Of a DNA stretch of 64,000 nt, positions 33,640-44,879 are shown piece after piece; the stretch's first letter is position 1, and each line of letters begins with the position of its first letter. The notes below the pieces were generated by a model. The model was given only the letters and a program-made list of their open reading frames with translations, ran no database searches and was not told the origin of the DNA. The position numbers and the translations under genes were made by a program. This DNA comes from Perognathus longimembris pacificus (lineage: Eukaryota; Chordata; Mammalia; Rodentia; Heteromyidae), in contig NC_063176.1 of the NCBI RefSeq assembly GCF_023159225.1, positions 5,902,963 to 5,966,962 on the forward strand, given 5' to 3'.

Positions 33640-34130
33640 GAACATAAAAGAAATAAAAATCAAACCACACTGAGATTCCACCTCACCTCAGTTAGAATGG
33701 TTATTATCACGAAAACTAACAATAGCACATTGGTTGGAATGTAAACTTGTTCAACCACTCTGGAAAACAGTATGGTGGTTTCTCAAAAGACTAAAAATAA
33801 TCAAACTTTTCTTTGATCCAGCAACCCCATTCCTAGACATTTATCTAAATGACCACAAACCAGGCTGTACTAAAGGAATCAGTACAACCATGTTCATTGC
33901 AGCATTGTTTACCATAGCTAAGATATAGACTCTATCCAGATGCTACTCAGAGAACAAATGGATTAAGAACATTTTCACAAAATAACTCTATGCTTCCCTC
34001 AGAAAGAAGAGCATTGCTCTATCCCTAGGAAAATGGAAAGATTTAGAAAAAAAATGTACTAGGTGAAGTAAGTCAGACTTAGGGAAACATAGGCTGCATA
34101 TTTTCCCTCATTTGTAATAATTAGGATGTG
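33640..34130 (+). mobile_element. L1 ORF2 C-terminus and stop region, sense
   Basis: Encodes the ORF2 C-terminal Cys-rich region (ECKLVQPLWKTVWWFLKRL, then FDPATPFLDIYLNDH and TMFIAALFTIAKI), followed by the frames around ATGGAAAGATTTAG and GTACTAGGTGAAGTAAGTCA. Only 64 codons stay open (33734-33928). It retains the segment that the full-length L1 at 49826-56879 has lost. Confidence 0.8.
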
Positions 34131-34804
34131 ATGAAAAATCCTGTGTAATTCTATGCATGACATTAATTAAGCCTGCTGTTCAGTAAGAATCAATAAGTGA
34201 CTCTACTTTTCTGCCTCCTGAAGTGTATCTTTCCTAACTTATTTGGCTTATAGGCGCTCCCTTCTGTCATCATTTTGTGAAGACTTGTATAAAATGAAAT
34301 AAAATTATTGTTGGCCAGAACTATTTTCTCATTAGGAATATAAATATTGCTTAGATCACCCGCTGCTGACGGACCACTTTGTTTCAGATTGGCCCAAAGG
34401 CCAACTGAATACATCACATCCACAAATGACCCTGGTCAGAGAGTGTGACACCTAGTAAAACACCCAGGGAGGGCTCAAAAAATGTGAGTTGAACAGGCAA
34501 CTAACTCATTGAGACAAGTGGCATCAGTCTGGAAATAAATAGCATGTGACATTCATCCTTAAAATAATAAGAGTCATTTTGGCATATTTATAAAGTATAA
34601 TTTTTATTCAATATTAACCAACTTAAACCAAGTTTCCTTGTTTTTTTAATAGTGGCAAAAATATGTGTTATTACACTTATCAATTTCATCAGGGACCACT
34701 TTAACATGATGAAATATGGGTCAGAAATTATTTTATCTTAGTGTGGAAAAGGAAATACTAAGTGAAACATTAAGAGTAGCATTTACTTTTTTTTTAATTT
34801 TAGA
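34131..34804. other. Unassigned AT-rich sequence
   Basis: Nothing recognised; the 77-codon minus-strand frame at 34190-34423 is not protein-like by context. Confidence 0.45.
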
Positions 34805-34945
34805 AATGAGGTTGAGACAGGGTCTTGCTTTGTGCACTGGTTTGGGATCAAATTTACTTGATAAAAGAGCCTAGATTTAATGTATGAATTTCCTGCCTTG
34901 CCTGTAAAGTGATGGGATTACAGGTGTGTACTAAAACTCTCAGTA
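34805..34945 (-). mobile_element. B1 SINE, antisense
   Basis: GAGACAGGGTCTTGCTTTGT, TTTCCTGCCTTGCCTGTAAA, GTGATGGGATTACAGGTGTG. Confidence 0.7.
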
Positions 34946-35204
34946 ATTTCTTTTGTTGTTACTTGAATTATTTCCTGAAAGCAATAGTTTTTTAAACCAA
35001 ATTGATCTAACTTTAAATTTCCAATTTCAATAACATATTTATGAGATCTAAATTAGAGATTTCAATTTATTGAGTGTTATGAAGACCTGTAATGATTAAT
35101 GGCACTGTAATACCCACTTGATTAACATGTTCAGTACAAAAAACCTTAGGAAATTATTTATTCTCCCTACACTAATGAGTTCTCATCATTTAGACTATAA
35201 CATA

Positions 35205-35310
35205 TATTTCCGAGATAATATTGTTATGTAGCCCAGATTTTCTTCTATTTTGAAATCCTGTTTCTTTAGTCTCCCAAATGCTGCATTTTACAGGCATATA
35301 CCAACATGCA
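35205..35310 (-). mobile_element. B1 SINE, antisense, diverged
   Basis: TTATGTAGCCCAGATTTTCT, CTTTAGTCTCCCAAATGCTG, ACAGGCATATACCAACATG. Confidence 0.6.
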
Positions 35311-35653
35311 CAGGTAATTATAAGGCCAAAAAAAAAAAATAAGACAAAGAAAAAAAGGCAATGGTGAAAAAAATTAGGATTTCATATATTGGTTAAATAG
35401 TACTGTATTGAAAAAGAAATATTTAAAATATACAGTAATTCTAAACTGTAGAATCACAGTGCCTCTAAACTGTAAAATCAACAACAATGAACCCACTTAA
35501 TTAAATGTATCATTCTGTTGAATATTGACTATATCTTACACTCGTCCTGGGGAACTCGAATGATTATTATTATGGAATCTACTTGGCTAAATCTCTCTGA
35601 AGTGGTTTTCTTCTGTAAAATGTAGAAAGAGAGATTGTCACTGGACCATCACA

Positions 35654-35684
35654 TGCACACACACATACACACACACACACACAC
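35654..35684. repeat. (AC)n microsatellite, interrupted
   Basis: AC run with one T interruption. Confidence 0.9.
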
Positions 35685-35744
35685 TTGTAAATCAATAGAG
35701 AATAAATTTAAATTTAGGTTATCATCAGATTCAGAATATGATCT

Positions 35745-35802
35745 ACCTACTAGTGTATGACAGCTGGGATTACAGACATATCACCACCATGCTTATCCTA
35801 GA
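35745..35802 (-). mobile_element. B1 fragment, antisense
   Basis: CAGCTGGGATTACAGACATA is the antisense B1 head. Confidence 0.45.
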
Positions 35803-36586
35803 TTTTAAGTTGAAGGGCAAGCCTTTAACTTTTCTTATTCCGTTGTTTGAGTTTGTGACAAAAGTTTAGTTTGCTATTTATTATGTGGTATGGTGGTGAT
35901 TATTTCAATTTGTGTTATTTCATGAGCTCTATTTCTGTCTGGCACTAACTGTTCATTTCACAGCCCATTAGGTCTTTAATCTAAACTTTAAGCAGGGACA
36001 TAGAACATTTTGAAATAGATAGATTTTCAAGATGGATAAGATTAAATATGAATCAACATGAATGCTAATTGCTAACCTACAATCTCTTGGTTTTATCCAA
36101 TAATTGATTTGAAATTTTGAATTACAGGTGGAAGTTTTCTTCTATTAGTTTTTTTATAGTCACAGAAAAATATTAATATAGTTAGAGTTTTGCAGACTTC
36201 TTCCGTACTTTGAAAGTTATAGAAACTGTTCACATATAGCTCTGACCTCAAATAACAAATATTGTTTCTCTTGCAAGTCTGCTTCTGATTTGACTCACGG
36301 TATTTTTCATCAATGTGAAATATACTTGTTTTTATATTCTTTGGCATTTATTACAAAACTAAGGTGCATATGATTATATACTTAGTATTTTACATATACA
36401 TTATATATTACATACATGCATTTCATATATACATATTATATATTCATATGTACTACATATGGGCACATATTTTGTCATTTAAAATTAGGTTATTCATTTC
36501 AATATCATATTTATGTGTATGTGTGGGTATACCCCTATACATGTGCATATATATGTAAAGCTGTAAGCATGATTTACATTTTCAAG
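35803..36586. other. Unassigned sequence with TA/CATA tract
   Basis: 36360-36560 is a TATA/CATATG-rich low-complexity tract that yields Tyr/Ile-rich open frames. Confidence 0.5.
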
Positions 36587-37039
36587 TGTGGGGCATGCCT
36601 ACCCAGATGCCTTGCAGCATTAAGAGGCGGTTCTAACTGGCCCCGCCTCCCAGCCTTGGGACCACGTATAGCCAAGATGGCTGCTGGGGGTGAACCCGGA
36701 GGTGGTCCTGTGGACTGTGACGTAGACTTAGGCCATCCCTTAGGGAGGTCCCTTTGCTCTCTACCCCTGATGGACAGCTCAGGCCACCAATCATAGCCCC
36801 TAGCTAGGTGCGCTACACCCCTCCCCTTCCTGCCGCTCTGGGGCCTTTAAAAGTGTGATTCCTCCCCTAATAAAGCTGAGACTGCGTGACATCTCCTGAA
36901 TGGTCTGATTGTCCTCTGGCATAAGGGGGCTGGGTGCGGGAAGTTCGCGACTCTTTACCTTCCCTTGGCTTGCCCCGTGGGGTGCGCTCCCTGCCTCTCC
37001 CACTGGCCAGGAGAGGGCTGGGGGTGAAGGACCCCAACA
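36587..37039 (+). mobile_element. Solo LTR of an endogenous retrovirus, class II (ERVK)-like
   Basis: A 453-bp unit TGTGGGGCAT...CCCCAACA, flanked by the exact 6-bp duplication TTCAAG (36581-36586 and 37040-37045). In order it has a GC box (CCCCGCCTCCC), a YY1-like CCAAGATGGCTGC (36672-36684), a CRE-like TGACGTA, a CCAAT box (36787-36791), a TTTAAAAG TATA-like box (about 36846-36853) and AATAAA (36869-36874), followed by a 165-bp R-U5 side. A 6-bp duplication is typical of betaretrovirus-like (IAP/ERVK) elements. It is clearly GC-richer than its surroundings. No gag, pol or env remains. Confidence 0.85.
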
Positions 37040-37045
37040 TTCAAG

Positions 37046-37556
37046 CAGTTTAAATTGTTCTTTGTAATCACCTATTTTCTAAAACTTTGTAGCATGTGAA
37101 AATTCTTTACCTTTTGTTCTGGTTTACGCAAATCAATATTACATTTCCACACTTCATAGAGGAAAATGCATTAGTACAACTCCTTTCTACCTCATCAATG
37201 ATGAGGTCTAAATTCATGCTTCTCCTAGCATAAAAGTGGTTAAAGAGTTTATTTTGCTTTAAATTCTATGCATGGGGTAAATTAAGCACGCTTATGTTGT
37301 GACTAATATATAATTTTCCATCACAAATAGAGAGAGAGACCAACATTGGAACAAAGTGAGAAATTTTGATTACAGTTTGAAAAGCATCATTCCAGATTAT
37401 TTCCAAACTCAATTTACCTCATTCCTTTGTTCTCAACTAAAGAAGCTTATAATTACCAACATGCAGAGAAAAAATTTAAATTCATTTTTGCATTGTTAGA
37501 TGAATCATTATGATAATAGCATTTCTTAGAGTTGGCCTACCTGTGTTTTTTTTTTT
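37046..37556. other. Unassigned AT-rich sequence
   Basis: Nothing recognised. Confidence 0.5.
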
Positions 37557-37850
37557 TCCCTTATTGTCAAAGTGAAGTACAGAGGGGTTACAGTTTCATA
37601 TGTAAGGCAGATACCTCCTCCCTCATTTTCCTCTCACCCCCCTTTCCTTTTCCACTCCCCCACCATGAATTGTACAGTTGTTTACACCAAATGGTTTTGT
37701 AAGTATTGCTTTTGGAGTCACTCACCTTTTTAATCCTTTGTTTCTCGATTTTGGTATTCCCATTCCCTTCCCTAGTTCTAATACACGTATATACAGTATC
37801 TTAAAACAGCTACACTAACATTTAAATAGCAACCAACTTCCCAAAATTTC
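37557..37850 (-). mobile_element. L1 3' UTR and tail, antisense
   Basis: CCTTATTGTCAAAGTGAAGT, GTACAGAGGGGTTACAGTTT, CCATGAATTGTACAGTTG, ACACCAAATGGTTTTGTAAG. Confidence 0.85.
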
Positions 37851-38109
37851 TGTCCCAAAATTACTTGAAATCTAGTTTTTGTTTTTCCTTTTTACAGTAT
37901 TGGGTATCATTACTGACCTGAGCATGTTAATAACAATGCAGGTATTATATACAATCTTGTATATAATTACAGAAAATTGAAGACAAAGGTAATATAATGT
38001 GGCCACTATTTGTCATACAAAAAGTCTCAGTAATTTCTTCTGTTGTTACTTGACTTATTTCCTGCAAGCAATAGTTAATTCATTGATTAATATATTTGTA
38101 TTAGTCGGT

Positions 38110-38505
38110 CAGAACATACACACTTATGATTATTATTAACTTAATTTTTATGGTAAAGATGATGTACAGTGGAGTTACAGTTATGTAGTAAGGTAATGAG
38201 TGCATTTCCTTTGTGACAATGCTACCCCTTCCCTCATTTTCTTCCACTTCCCCCCATCCCCCGCTCCTCCTCCACATTGTAATGTTCATTTCCAACATAG
38301 TGTCTAGTGAGTATCAGTGCTGAATGGTTTCACCCTTTTCCCATCATTTCTATGATTCTCCTTCCCTTCCCCAAATGAGATAAACATATACAAGACCAAG
38401 GGTACAGAAACCAAAAACAGGGAGACAGGGAATAAATCAAAGGGGAAAAAAAAAGAAATACCTGCAAACACACATATTATTGATCACACACACATTAGCA
38501 ATTTT
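38110..38505 (-). mobile_element. L1 3' UTR, antisense
   Basis: TTTTTATGGTAAAGATGATG, GTACAGTGGAGTTACAGTTA, TCATTTCCAACATAGTGTCT, CCAAATGAGATAAACATATA; same family as 33185-33590. Confidence 0.75.
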
Positions 38506-38514
38506 TTTTTTTAT

Positions 38515-38746
38515 TTTCTGGTGATACTGGGGTTTGAACTCAAGGCCTGACACTTCTTTGGCAGACACTCCACCGCTGAGTCATGCACTGTCCCTGGCTT
38601 CTTTTTTTGCTCAAGGCTAGCACTCTGCCAGTTGAGCCACAGCGACACTTTTGGCCATTTTCTGCATATGTGGTGCTGGGGAATTGAACCCAGGGCTTCA
38701 TGTATAGGAGGCAAGCACTCTTACCACTAGGCCATATCCCCAGCCC
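38515..38746 (-). mobile_element. Hybrid IDL-Geo SINE carrying an extra ID-like segment
   Basis: An antisense IDL-Geo (GCACTGTCCCTGGCTTC, CTAGCACTCTGCCAGTTGAG, GGCCATATCCCCAGCCC) in which the end of the Geo module is separated from the rest by 34 bp (38551-38584). The outer part TACTGGGGTTTGAACTCAAG and the extra CACTTCTTTGGCAGACACTC, CACCGCTGAGTCAT look like an independent ID/tRNA-type SINE. No poly-T separates the two. Confidence 0.8.
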
Positions 38747-39262
38747 ACTGAATCATATTTCTAACCACCATTTTACTTTTGTAATATTTAATATTCTGAA
38801 AAGCTCTTTTTATTAGTTTTGTCTGAATTGATAAAACATATAAATCTTATCATGAAGCATTAGCTTAAAATAATCCAGAAAAATAAGTAGTATTATAAGA
38901 TGTAGCAATTCTTTGGAGCATATAAGTGAGCAGAACAAAAAGAGAAAGTTGACGATTGGGGAATAAGAGAAGAACAAAGAAACATCATAACTTCTACAGC
39001 AGGCCCACAACAGAGCAACCGGAAGACTAGATGGAATGTAGGTATCTGATAAGGATCCCACTAAAACAAACTGAAGTGAGTATATGTCCTGGATACTAGA
39101 ATTTGGTTTCTTCTTGAACCTATCTGTAACCTAACATCAATAGGACTGGTTTAGTGCAATTTCTAGGTGAAAAAGTAGAAAAGGAAAGAAAAACAAAAAG
39201 AAAAGAAAGCAAATTACTTCATGGAACTACCAAGAAAAATCTAATATAAAAACCTGACATAA
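38747..39262. other. Unassigned sequence
   Basis: A purine-rich stretch at 39170-39215; minus-strand 82-codon frame at 38813-39061 unrecognised. Confidence 0.45.
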
Positions 39263-39273
39263 ATCTTTTACTA

Positions 39274-39484
39274 GGGCTGGGAATATGGCCTAGTGGCAAG
39301 AGTGCTTGACTCATATACATGAAGCCCTGGGTTCGATTCCCCAGTACCACATATATAGAAAATGGCCAGAAGTGGCGCTGTGGCTCAAGTGGCAGAGTGC
39401 TAGCCTTGAGCAAAGAGAAGCCAGGGACAGTGCTCAGGCCCAGAGTCCAAAGCCTAAGACTGGCAAAAAAAAAAAAAAAAAAAA
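39274..39484 (+). mobile_element. IDL-Geo SINE, full length, with TSD and poly-A
   Basis: ID-like half: GGGCTGGGAATATGGCCTAG with B box GGGTTCGATTCCC. Geo half: GTGGCGCTGTGGCTCAAGTG to CTAAGACTGGC. Then A20-22 and the perfect duplication ATCTTTTACTA (39263-39273 and 39485-39495). It is the cleanest copy in the window and shows all modules in sense. The large minus-strand frame of 157 codons at 39219-39692 is an artefact of reading through it. Confidence 0.95.
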
Positions 39485-39495
39485 ATCTTTTACTA

Positions 39496-40980
39496 AAATA
39501 TATCTTATTAGGAAAAAGTAGATCTGTAATTGTTATGCACTCAATTATTTTGTAAAACTGTATAACTGTGCAAATTTCATTCAAATACAGAAATATTCTA
39601 ACTGATATAAAACTCAAGTTAAATAAGGTTAACTTTGAAACATCAACACCATTGATAGTGCTCACAACAGAAAAATGTGATAATCTATCCATAGCTTAAA
39701 TAGGTTTCAAACTACAATTAATTATAAAAAAGTTTAAAGTCAAAGATTATGTCTTTCCTATGCATAATTAAGTATTGCATTCTATGAATTAAAAGTAAAT
39801 CTTACCATATATTATATTCCTTTTCAGTTAACCTACTACTACAACACATTTAATAAACAGTACAAAGGAACAGAGTCTATTCGTTTATTATTAACAAAAC
39901 TAATTTCCCTAAGGTAGTAAACAAAATGGATACCCTTCATATGCAAAATAAAAGATCCCTGAGATATGACTATCACTTTTTAATACTCAGAATTTGATAA
40001 AGAAGCAAGCGCACAGAGGAATATTCAGCTGTGGTTTGCACTGGATAATGGAAAGTGGTACGAGTTAACATCAGCTATGAAGCTCTTGTGCAGGGAAATA
40101 AGACAAGAGTTCTTTCTTTTTCACAGAAACTAAGAAAACATAAGGCTGGATTTGGATATCATTGGGGCTAAACAAAGAATTATCAATTATATAATGATAG
40201 AATAACAGAAAGGGAATAAAAAATAAAATCCTGAGATGATTTGTTCTCTTTTAAGTGAAGAGTTTTATTCAGTTTACCTTTAAGCCATGTTTGCCTAAGT
40301 CAGCTACAGTGTACTGTAAATCCTTCTTATAGGTACAATGATGCCTTCAGAATAGCACATTTTAATAATCTCTTTGCTCAAATTGAGTCAATATTCATTT
40401 CTTTGCATATTAGGTTAGGTAGCAATGATATTTTATATAAACTAGACCTTACCTCAAAGTTCCAGGTCTCCATAACATGAGGTTTTGTACTTTTCTGTGA
40501 CCTAGTTATATCTCCAACCACATTATAAAAAGGAGTCTTTTTTATTATTGGTAATTTTCCATATGAAAACATCAGTTAACTGTCTCTGATAAATCTACTT
40601 TGAAGCAGTGAGACACTTTAAATTGCAAACTTCTTAAAGAGTTTGAGATGTGCCCATTAATCATGATCAGCTAACAGATGTATTCAAATTTATCACTCTT
40701 TTTGAGCTCTTCTCTCAATTTGGACCAAGTCCAGGGCAGGCCCTTTTCACATAAAATAGAATAAAACAGACATGCACATAGGCCCATTTCAATTCTATCT
40801 GTCTCACCACAATGACTTGAAAAATGTATTCCATAAATTGTATCCACAGATTTATGATCACAGGATCTTTCTATTTAGTCTAGACCTAAAAGCAGATATA
40901 TTGTCAAGCTAGTCTTTTCTAATGTTTCTAGTACTATACTGAAGTAATAGTTAAGTAGTGCCTCCACTGGAAAATTTTAT
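39496..40980. other. Unassigned AT-rich sequence
   Basis: No gene or repeat recognised. Confidence 0.45.
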
Positions 40981-41192
40981 TTTATTTATTTATTTATTTT
41001 TGCCAGTCCTAGGCCTTGGACTCAGGGCCTGAGCACTGTCCCTGGCCTCTTTTTGCTCAAGGCTAGCACTCTACCACTTGAGCCACAGCGCCGCTTCTGG
41101 CCGTTTTCTGTATATGTGGTGCTGGGGAATTGAACCCAGGGCCTCATGTATATGAGGCAAGCACTCTTGCCACTAGGCCATATCCCCAGCCC
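40981..41192 (-). mobile_element. IDL-Geo SINE with (TTTA)n tail, antisense
   Basis: (TTTA)n, then GCCAGTCCTAGGCCTTGGAC, CTAGCACTCTACCACTTGAG, GAATTGAACCCAGGGCC and CATATCCCCAGCCC. Flanks CTGGAAAATTTTA and CTGGGGAAAAAAATTTA suggest a diverged TSD. Confidence 0.9.
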
Positions 41193-42699
41193 CTGGGGAA
41201 AAAAATTTAAAAAGGAAAACAATTTCAAAGGCTTTTTCCATGAATAACCTGAACCCTACTGGCAGACTGCAGAATAAATTTTTCTATGAAATAAGAAAGT
41301 TTGCTACTCCTTCAAATTAAAAAAAAAAAAAAGTGAAGAAAGAAGACTGAAAAAGCATCAGGGACCCCTGTAGGGTTGATAGGTTCTTCCATCCTTAAAA
41401 TCTGTTAACCACTAAGAGTTTCTGGGTTCCCTTATTACCAATGTGTGCAATGTGAATGCCCCTTATTCTGTTTACAGAAAAATGTGTACAGAAAAATGCT
41501 AAGATGTCTCTAAGAGGGAAGTGGTTCCTGCTCTTCATATTTTATAGGAAAATCTCCATACACTTGGAGTAAATGATGACTTATTGCCAGATCCTAGACT
41601 ACTCTGACGGGATAAATGCCTGAACTTGATCTGTCAGTGGGTAGCTTGAATCTTCCACAGTCAGTGCTTAACTTTTCCTTCCAATTAAAACAGTTTCATG
41701 CTCCTGTCTCAGCTTTTATTTTCATAGTCCCAGGGACAATGACACCTCATGCGTAATCCATGCCACACTGTGATGTGTGCAATTGACTTGAAGTTCCAAA
41801 TTCAGAAATAAGACAGTTATATTTGAACACAATCATACTCCTCTGTGCATGCATTATCTGTGGCTACTTTGACTAGTGTAAGATTGTAATAAACAAAAAT
41901 AAAAAAAATCATGAACAAACACAATTATTTTGCCACAAACTCTCTCGTGGTCACTCACCAGCCTTTTAAAAGAGCTAAATGGCCTCTATTATAATGGGGT
42001 AAGATTTGGAGCCTTTAGATATAGTCTTAGTCTCATTCCTAAAACCAATATTTACCTTTGACAGAAGTATTAAAAATAAAACATAGTTTTTAAACTCAAT
42101 ATCAGCCATCATTTTGTCGTGTCCAACTTGATGCTATCTCATTCAATTGTAGTAAGCTACAGACTGACAGTCTTCTAAGTTTTCTGCTTGCTTTTTCATG
42201 TACTTAACATACCATAGTTGGGCTCCCGTCCTTGGATCTTTCTGCTCACTTCTTGATATTTCAGTTAATGAAGTCATGTTTTTGTGTCTCTTAACACATT
42301 AGGATTTTCAGAATGTGGTCTGAGAACGTGAGTTTCCCAGGATGTTCAAGTGTGTTCCTAAGTGAACCTTTAATCAAAGAAGTTTGAGAAATTCTTTACT
42401 AAACAAATGTAAAATAGTTCCTCTCCTGGATGGTTTCTGTGTCAACAGCTTTAATATGCAGAATCCCTTATATACATCTAGCTGCCAAACATTTTTTTTC
42501 TTGTTGAGCAGATTGTGGGACTTTTCTGTTCTCCAAAGTGTGTCATAACCATTCAGGATGATTAGCTAATCAAGTTGATTAGTTCTAAAATTATAAAAAA
42601 TATCTGCCATTGTACTTATATTCAGCCTATAAAAGAGTTTCCAACCTCCAATTTCTGTTACATATACATTATTTATTAAATTTAGGAACTATTACATAA
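41193..42699. other. Unassigned sequence
   Basis: No repeat or exon recognised. Confidence 0.45.
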
Positions 42700-42935
42700 A
42701 CAACATGTACTTCATGCCAAGTGCTATTTAAGGGATTTAAAGCACCAAATTATTTGACTTTCATGACAACCCAAATCCTTTGATGAATTATTATGCATGC
42801 TTCAAAAATAAGAAAAGTATCACACAATCTCATCAAGATGTACAGTGATTTTCCCACAATCATTCAGCTAGTCAGTGGTAGACCAGAATTCAAATTCAGT
42901 TATTACTTTCAGAATCCATGTTGTTAACCTCTAAA
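42700..42935 (+). mobile_element. MIR SINE, nearly full length, sense
   Basis: Follows the MIR order: TTCATGCCAAGTGCTATTTA, TTTGACTTTCATGACAACCC, ATTTTCCCACAATCATTCAG, CTAGTCAGTGGTAGACCAGA, ATTCAAATTCAG and CCATGTTGTTAACC. MIRs predate the eutherian radiation, so this stretch is old sequence. Confidence 0.8.
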
Positions 42936-43919
42936 CTCTCCTTGCCCCAAGTTAAACTTTCATTGTACAAAATTTCTCTAAATATAAAATATTTTATGTA
43001 TGATCATCTCTATATAAGAGGGACATCTTTTAATATGAAGGAGACAATAATTCATGAGCAACAACATCAGAAATTACAGAAAAAAGCACAAGAGAGCTTA
43101 TCAAATACTTATTCCTATCCCCATGTTTGTTGGCTCCTGTAGACTATGGCTTAAACAGCAAAAAATTCATTCTCACAGTTTTGTATGCAGAGAAGTTCAT
43201 GGTCAAGAAAGACATTTCATTTTGAATCCTTCTTTTTGCTTATAAGGAACTGCTTTCTCCCTATCTGCTCCTGTTTTCTCTTGCTCATATACTTGGATTG
43301 AGACAATGAGTAAGTTGATATCTCTTCTTAGAAGACACCAATCCTGTGGGATTGTAACCTCATCCCTAGCATCTCATCCAATCATAATACCTATTGGAGG
43401 TTATGCAGAGGGGTTAAAATTTAATACACAAATAGAATGGCAGAATTTAATCTATAGAAAGTCCCCTACTCTACTCTCTACCATAGTTCATAGTCACTAT
43501 TACAGTTAGGTTGGAGTTAATTGACCTATTCTTGTCAATAAGAGGTGTGTAAAAAGAGATGTGTGGTCCAAGTTAAGTGAGGCTCTTTGTTTCTCGGCCA
43601 CTCTCTCCTTCCCTGCTATATTACCTTCAAGACTGCAGAGTTCAAATAGCTGCAGTTGGAGGAAGGATGGCTAAATTCCAAAAACTGAAGTTTAATCAAA
43701 AAAGTGTTTCTGGTGCACTGGAATTTCTAAATTTGTGCATTGTGACTACTGTAGTGTTTGCTATTCAATAGTTTCGTAATTTTAAGAGAGTTTGTTGGTT
43801 TTCCTTGTGGTATAGGATAGGATAAAAAGTGCTACACTGTAATACAAATGATAAGAGAACAAATGTAGCTAACATCAGTGTTTCCAAATATTTATATCTT
43901 TCCATTTTTAGAAAAGATT
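42936..43919. other. Unassigned sequence
   Basis: Short plus-strand frames at 43054-43245, 43306-43509 and 43577-43771, none recognisable. Confidence 0.4.
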
Positions 43920-44003
43920 TTGATATATAGGGCAGTCTGGCTTTGATGTTTCTTCTGCCCTTGTCACCTAAGTGAGATTACAGTTGTATATGCTCAACCA
44001 AAT
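43920..44003 (-). mobile_element. B1 SINE fragment, antisense
   Basis: TATAGGGCAGTCTGGCTTTG and GTGAGATTACAGTTGTATAT. Confidence 0.55.
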
Positions 44004-44129
44004 TTACTATATACTTCAATGTCTTCTTGATATCTTCTTCTTTTTCTGGTGTTTCTTAGTTTCCTGAGTTCATGGATAGAATATGTTCTGTATGGGAATA
44101 AGTACGTATGAAACAGCAACAAAAGCATA

Positions 44130-44370
44130 ATAGCCTTGTGCTCGTGGCTCACACTTGCAATCCTAGCTACTCATGAGACTGAGATCTGAGGATTGCAGTT
44201 CTAAGGCAGCCTGGGCAGGAAAATCCGTGAAACTTTTTTTCTCCAATAAACTATTCAGAAAAAGATGGAAGTGGCACTGTGGTGAAAGTGGTAGAGCACT
44301 AGCCTTCAGCACAAAGAGGCTCAAGGATAGGGCCAGGCCCAGAGTTCAAACCCCAGGACCAGCAAAAGAG
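44130..44370 (+). mobile_element. B1-Geo composite SINE, full length, sense
   Basis: B1: GTGCTCGTGGCTCACACTTG, CTAGCTACTCATGAGACTGA, GCAGCCTGGGCAGGAAAATC. Linker TCTCCAATAAACTATTCAG. Geo: GGAAGTGGCACTGTGGTGAA, GTAGAGCACTAGCCTTCAGC, CAGAGTTCAAACCCCAGGAC, then a GAAA-rich tail. Best sense copy of this composite. Confidence 0.9.
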
Positions 44371-44450
44371 AAGAAAAGGAAAAGGAAAGGAAAGAAAAGA
44401 AACAAAGAAAAAGAAAACGGAAGGAAGGGAAAGAAAGGGAGAAAATAAAA
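44371..44450. repeat. Purine-only (A/G) tail expansion
   Basis: AAAGG/GAAA-rich, almost no pyrimidines, directly 3' of the SINE. It encodes a Lys-rich artefact. Confidence 0.85.
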
Positions 44451-44879
44451 ACAAAGGCATAATAATTGGGGATAGTGGGCAAGTTTATAATGTCAGACTT
44501 GCCAGGAGATAACTCTGCTCTTTAACAAATCACTTACTGTCACAGAACATTGGTGTCTTTGTATAAAAGTACTTTCCAGACTGACTAGAATCTCTAATAT
44601 GATTTCAGACCCATTACTATAAAATAATAATGAAAGAAAACATGCTTTGACTTAGACATGATTGGATATTGAAATATTATAATAGTCTTCTTTCGACCTG
44701 TTTTGATTTGAGTTACATTTTTATATAACACATAGCTCAAAATTCTCATGAGCATTCGTATGAAAAGACAATTTCATCTATTTCAATAAAACTGAGATTA
44801 GTTTTCATTCTAATTCAACAAAACTGCTAAAAGAAGTGTAATGTTTCAAAGTTTTGTTATTTTCCATCTCCTTCTTCCA
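44451..44879. other. Unassigned AT-rich sequence
   Basis: Nothing recognised. Confidence 0.5.

Noticed and set aside
39274..39350. Functional tRNA gene, from A and B boxes
   Set aside because: The boxes belong to the ID-like SINE head; no tRNA cloverleaf with matching acceptor stem is seen.
39219..39692. 157-codon minus-strand frame
   Set aside because: Reads through an IDL-Geo SINE and its poly-A tail; the same peptide pattern (CGSSGRVLALS or its antisense) recurs at every IDL-Geo copy.
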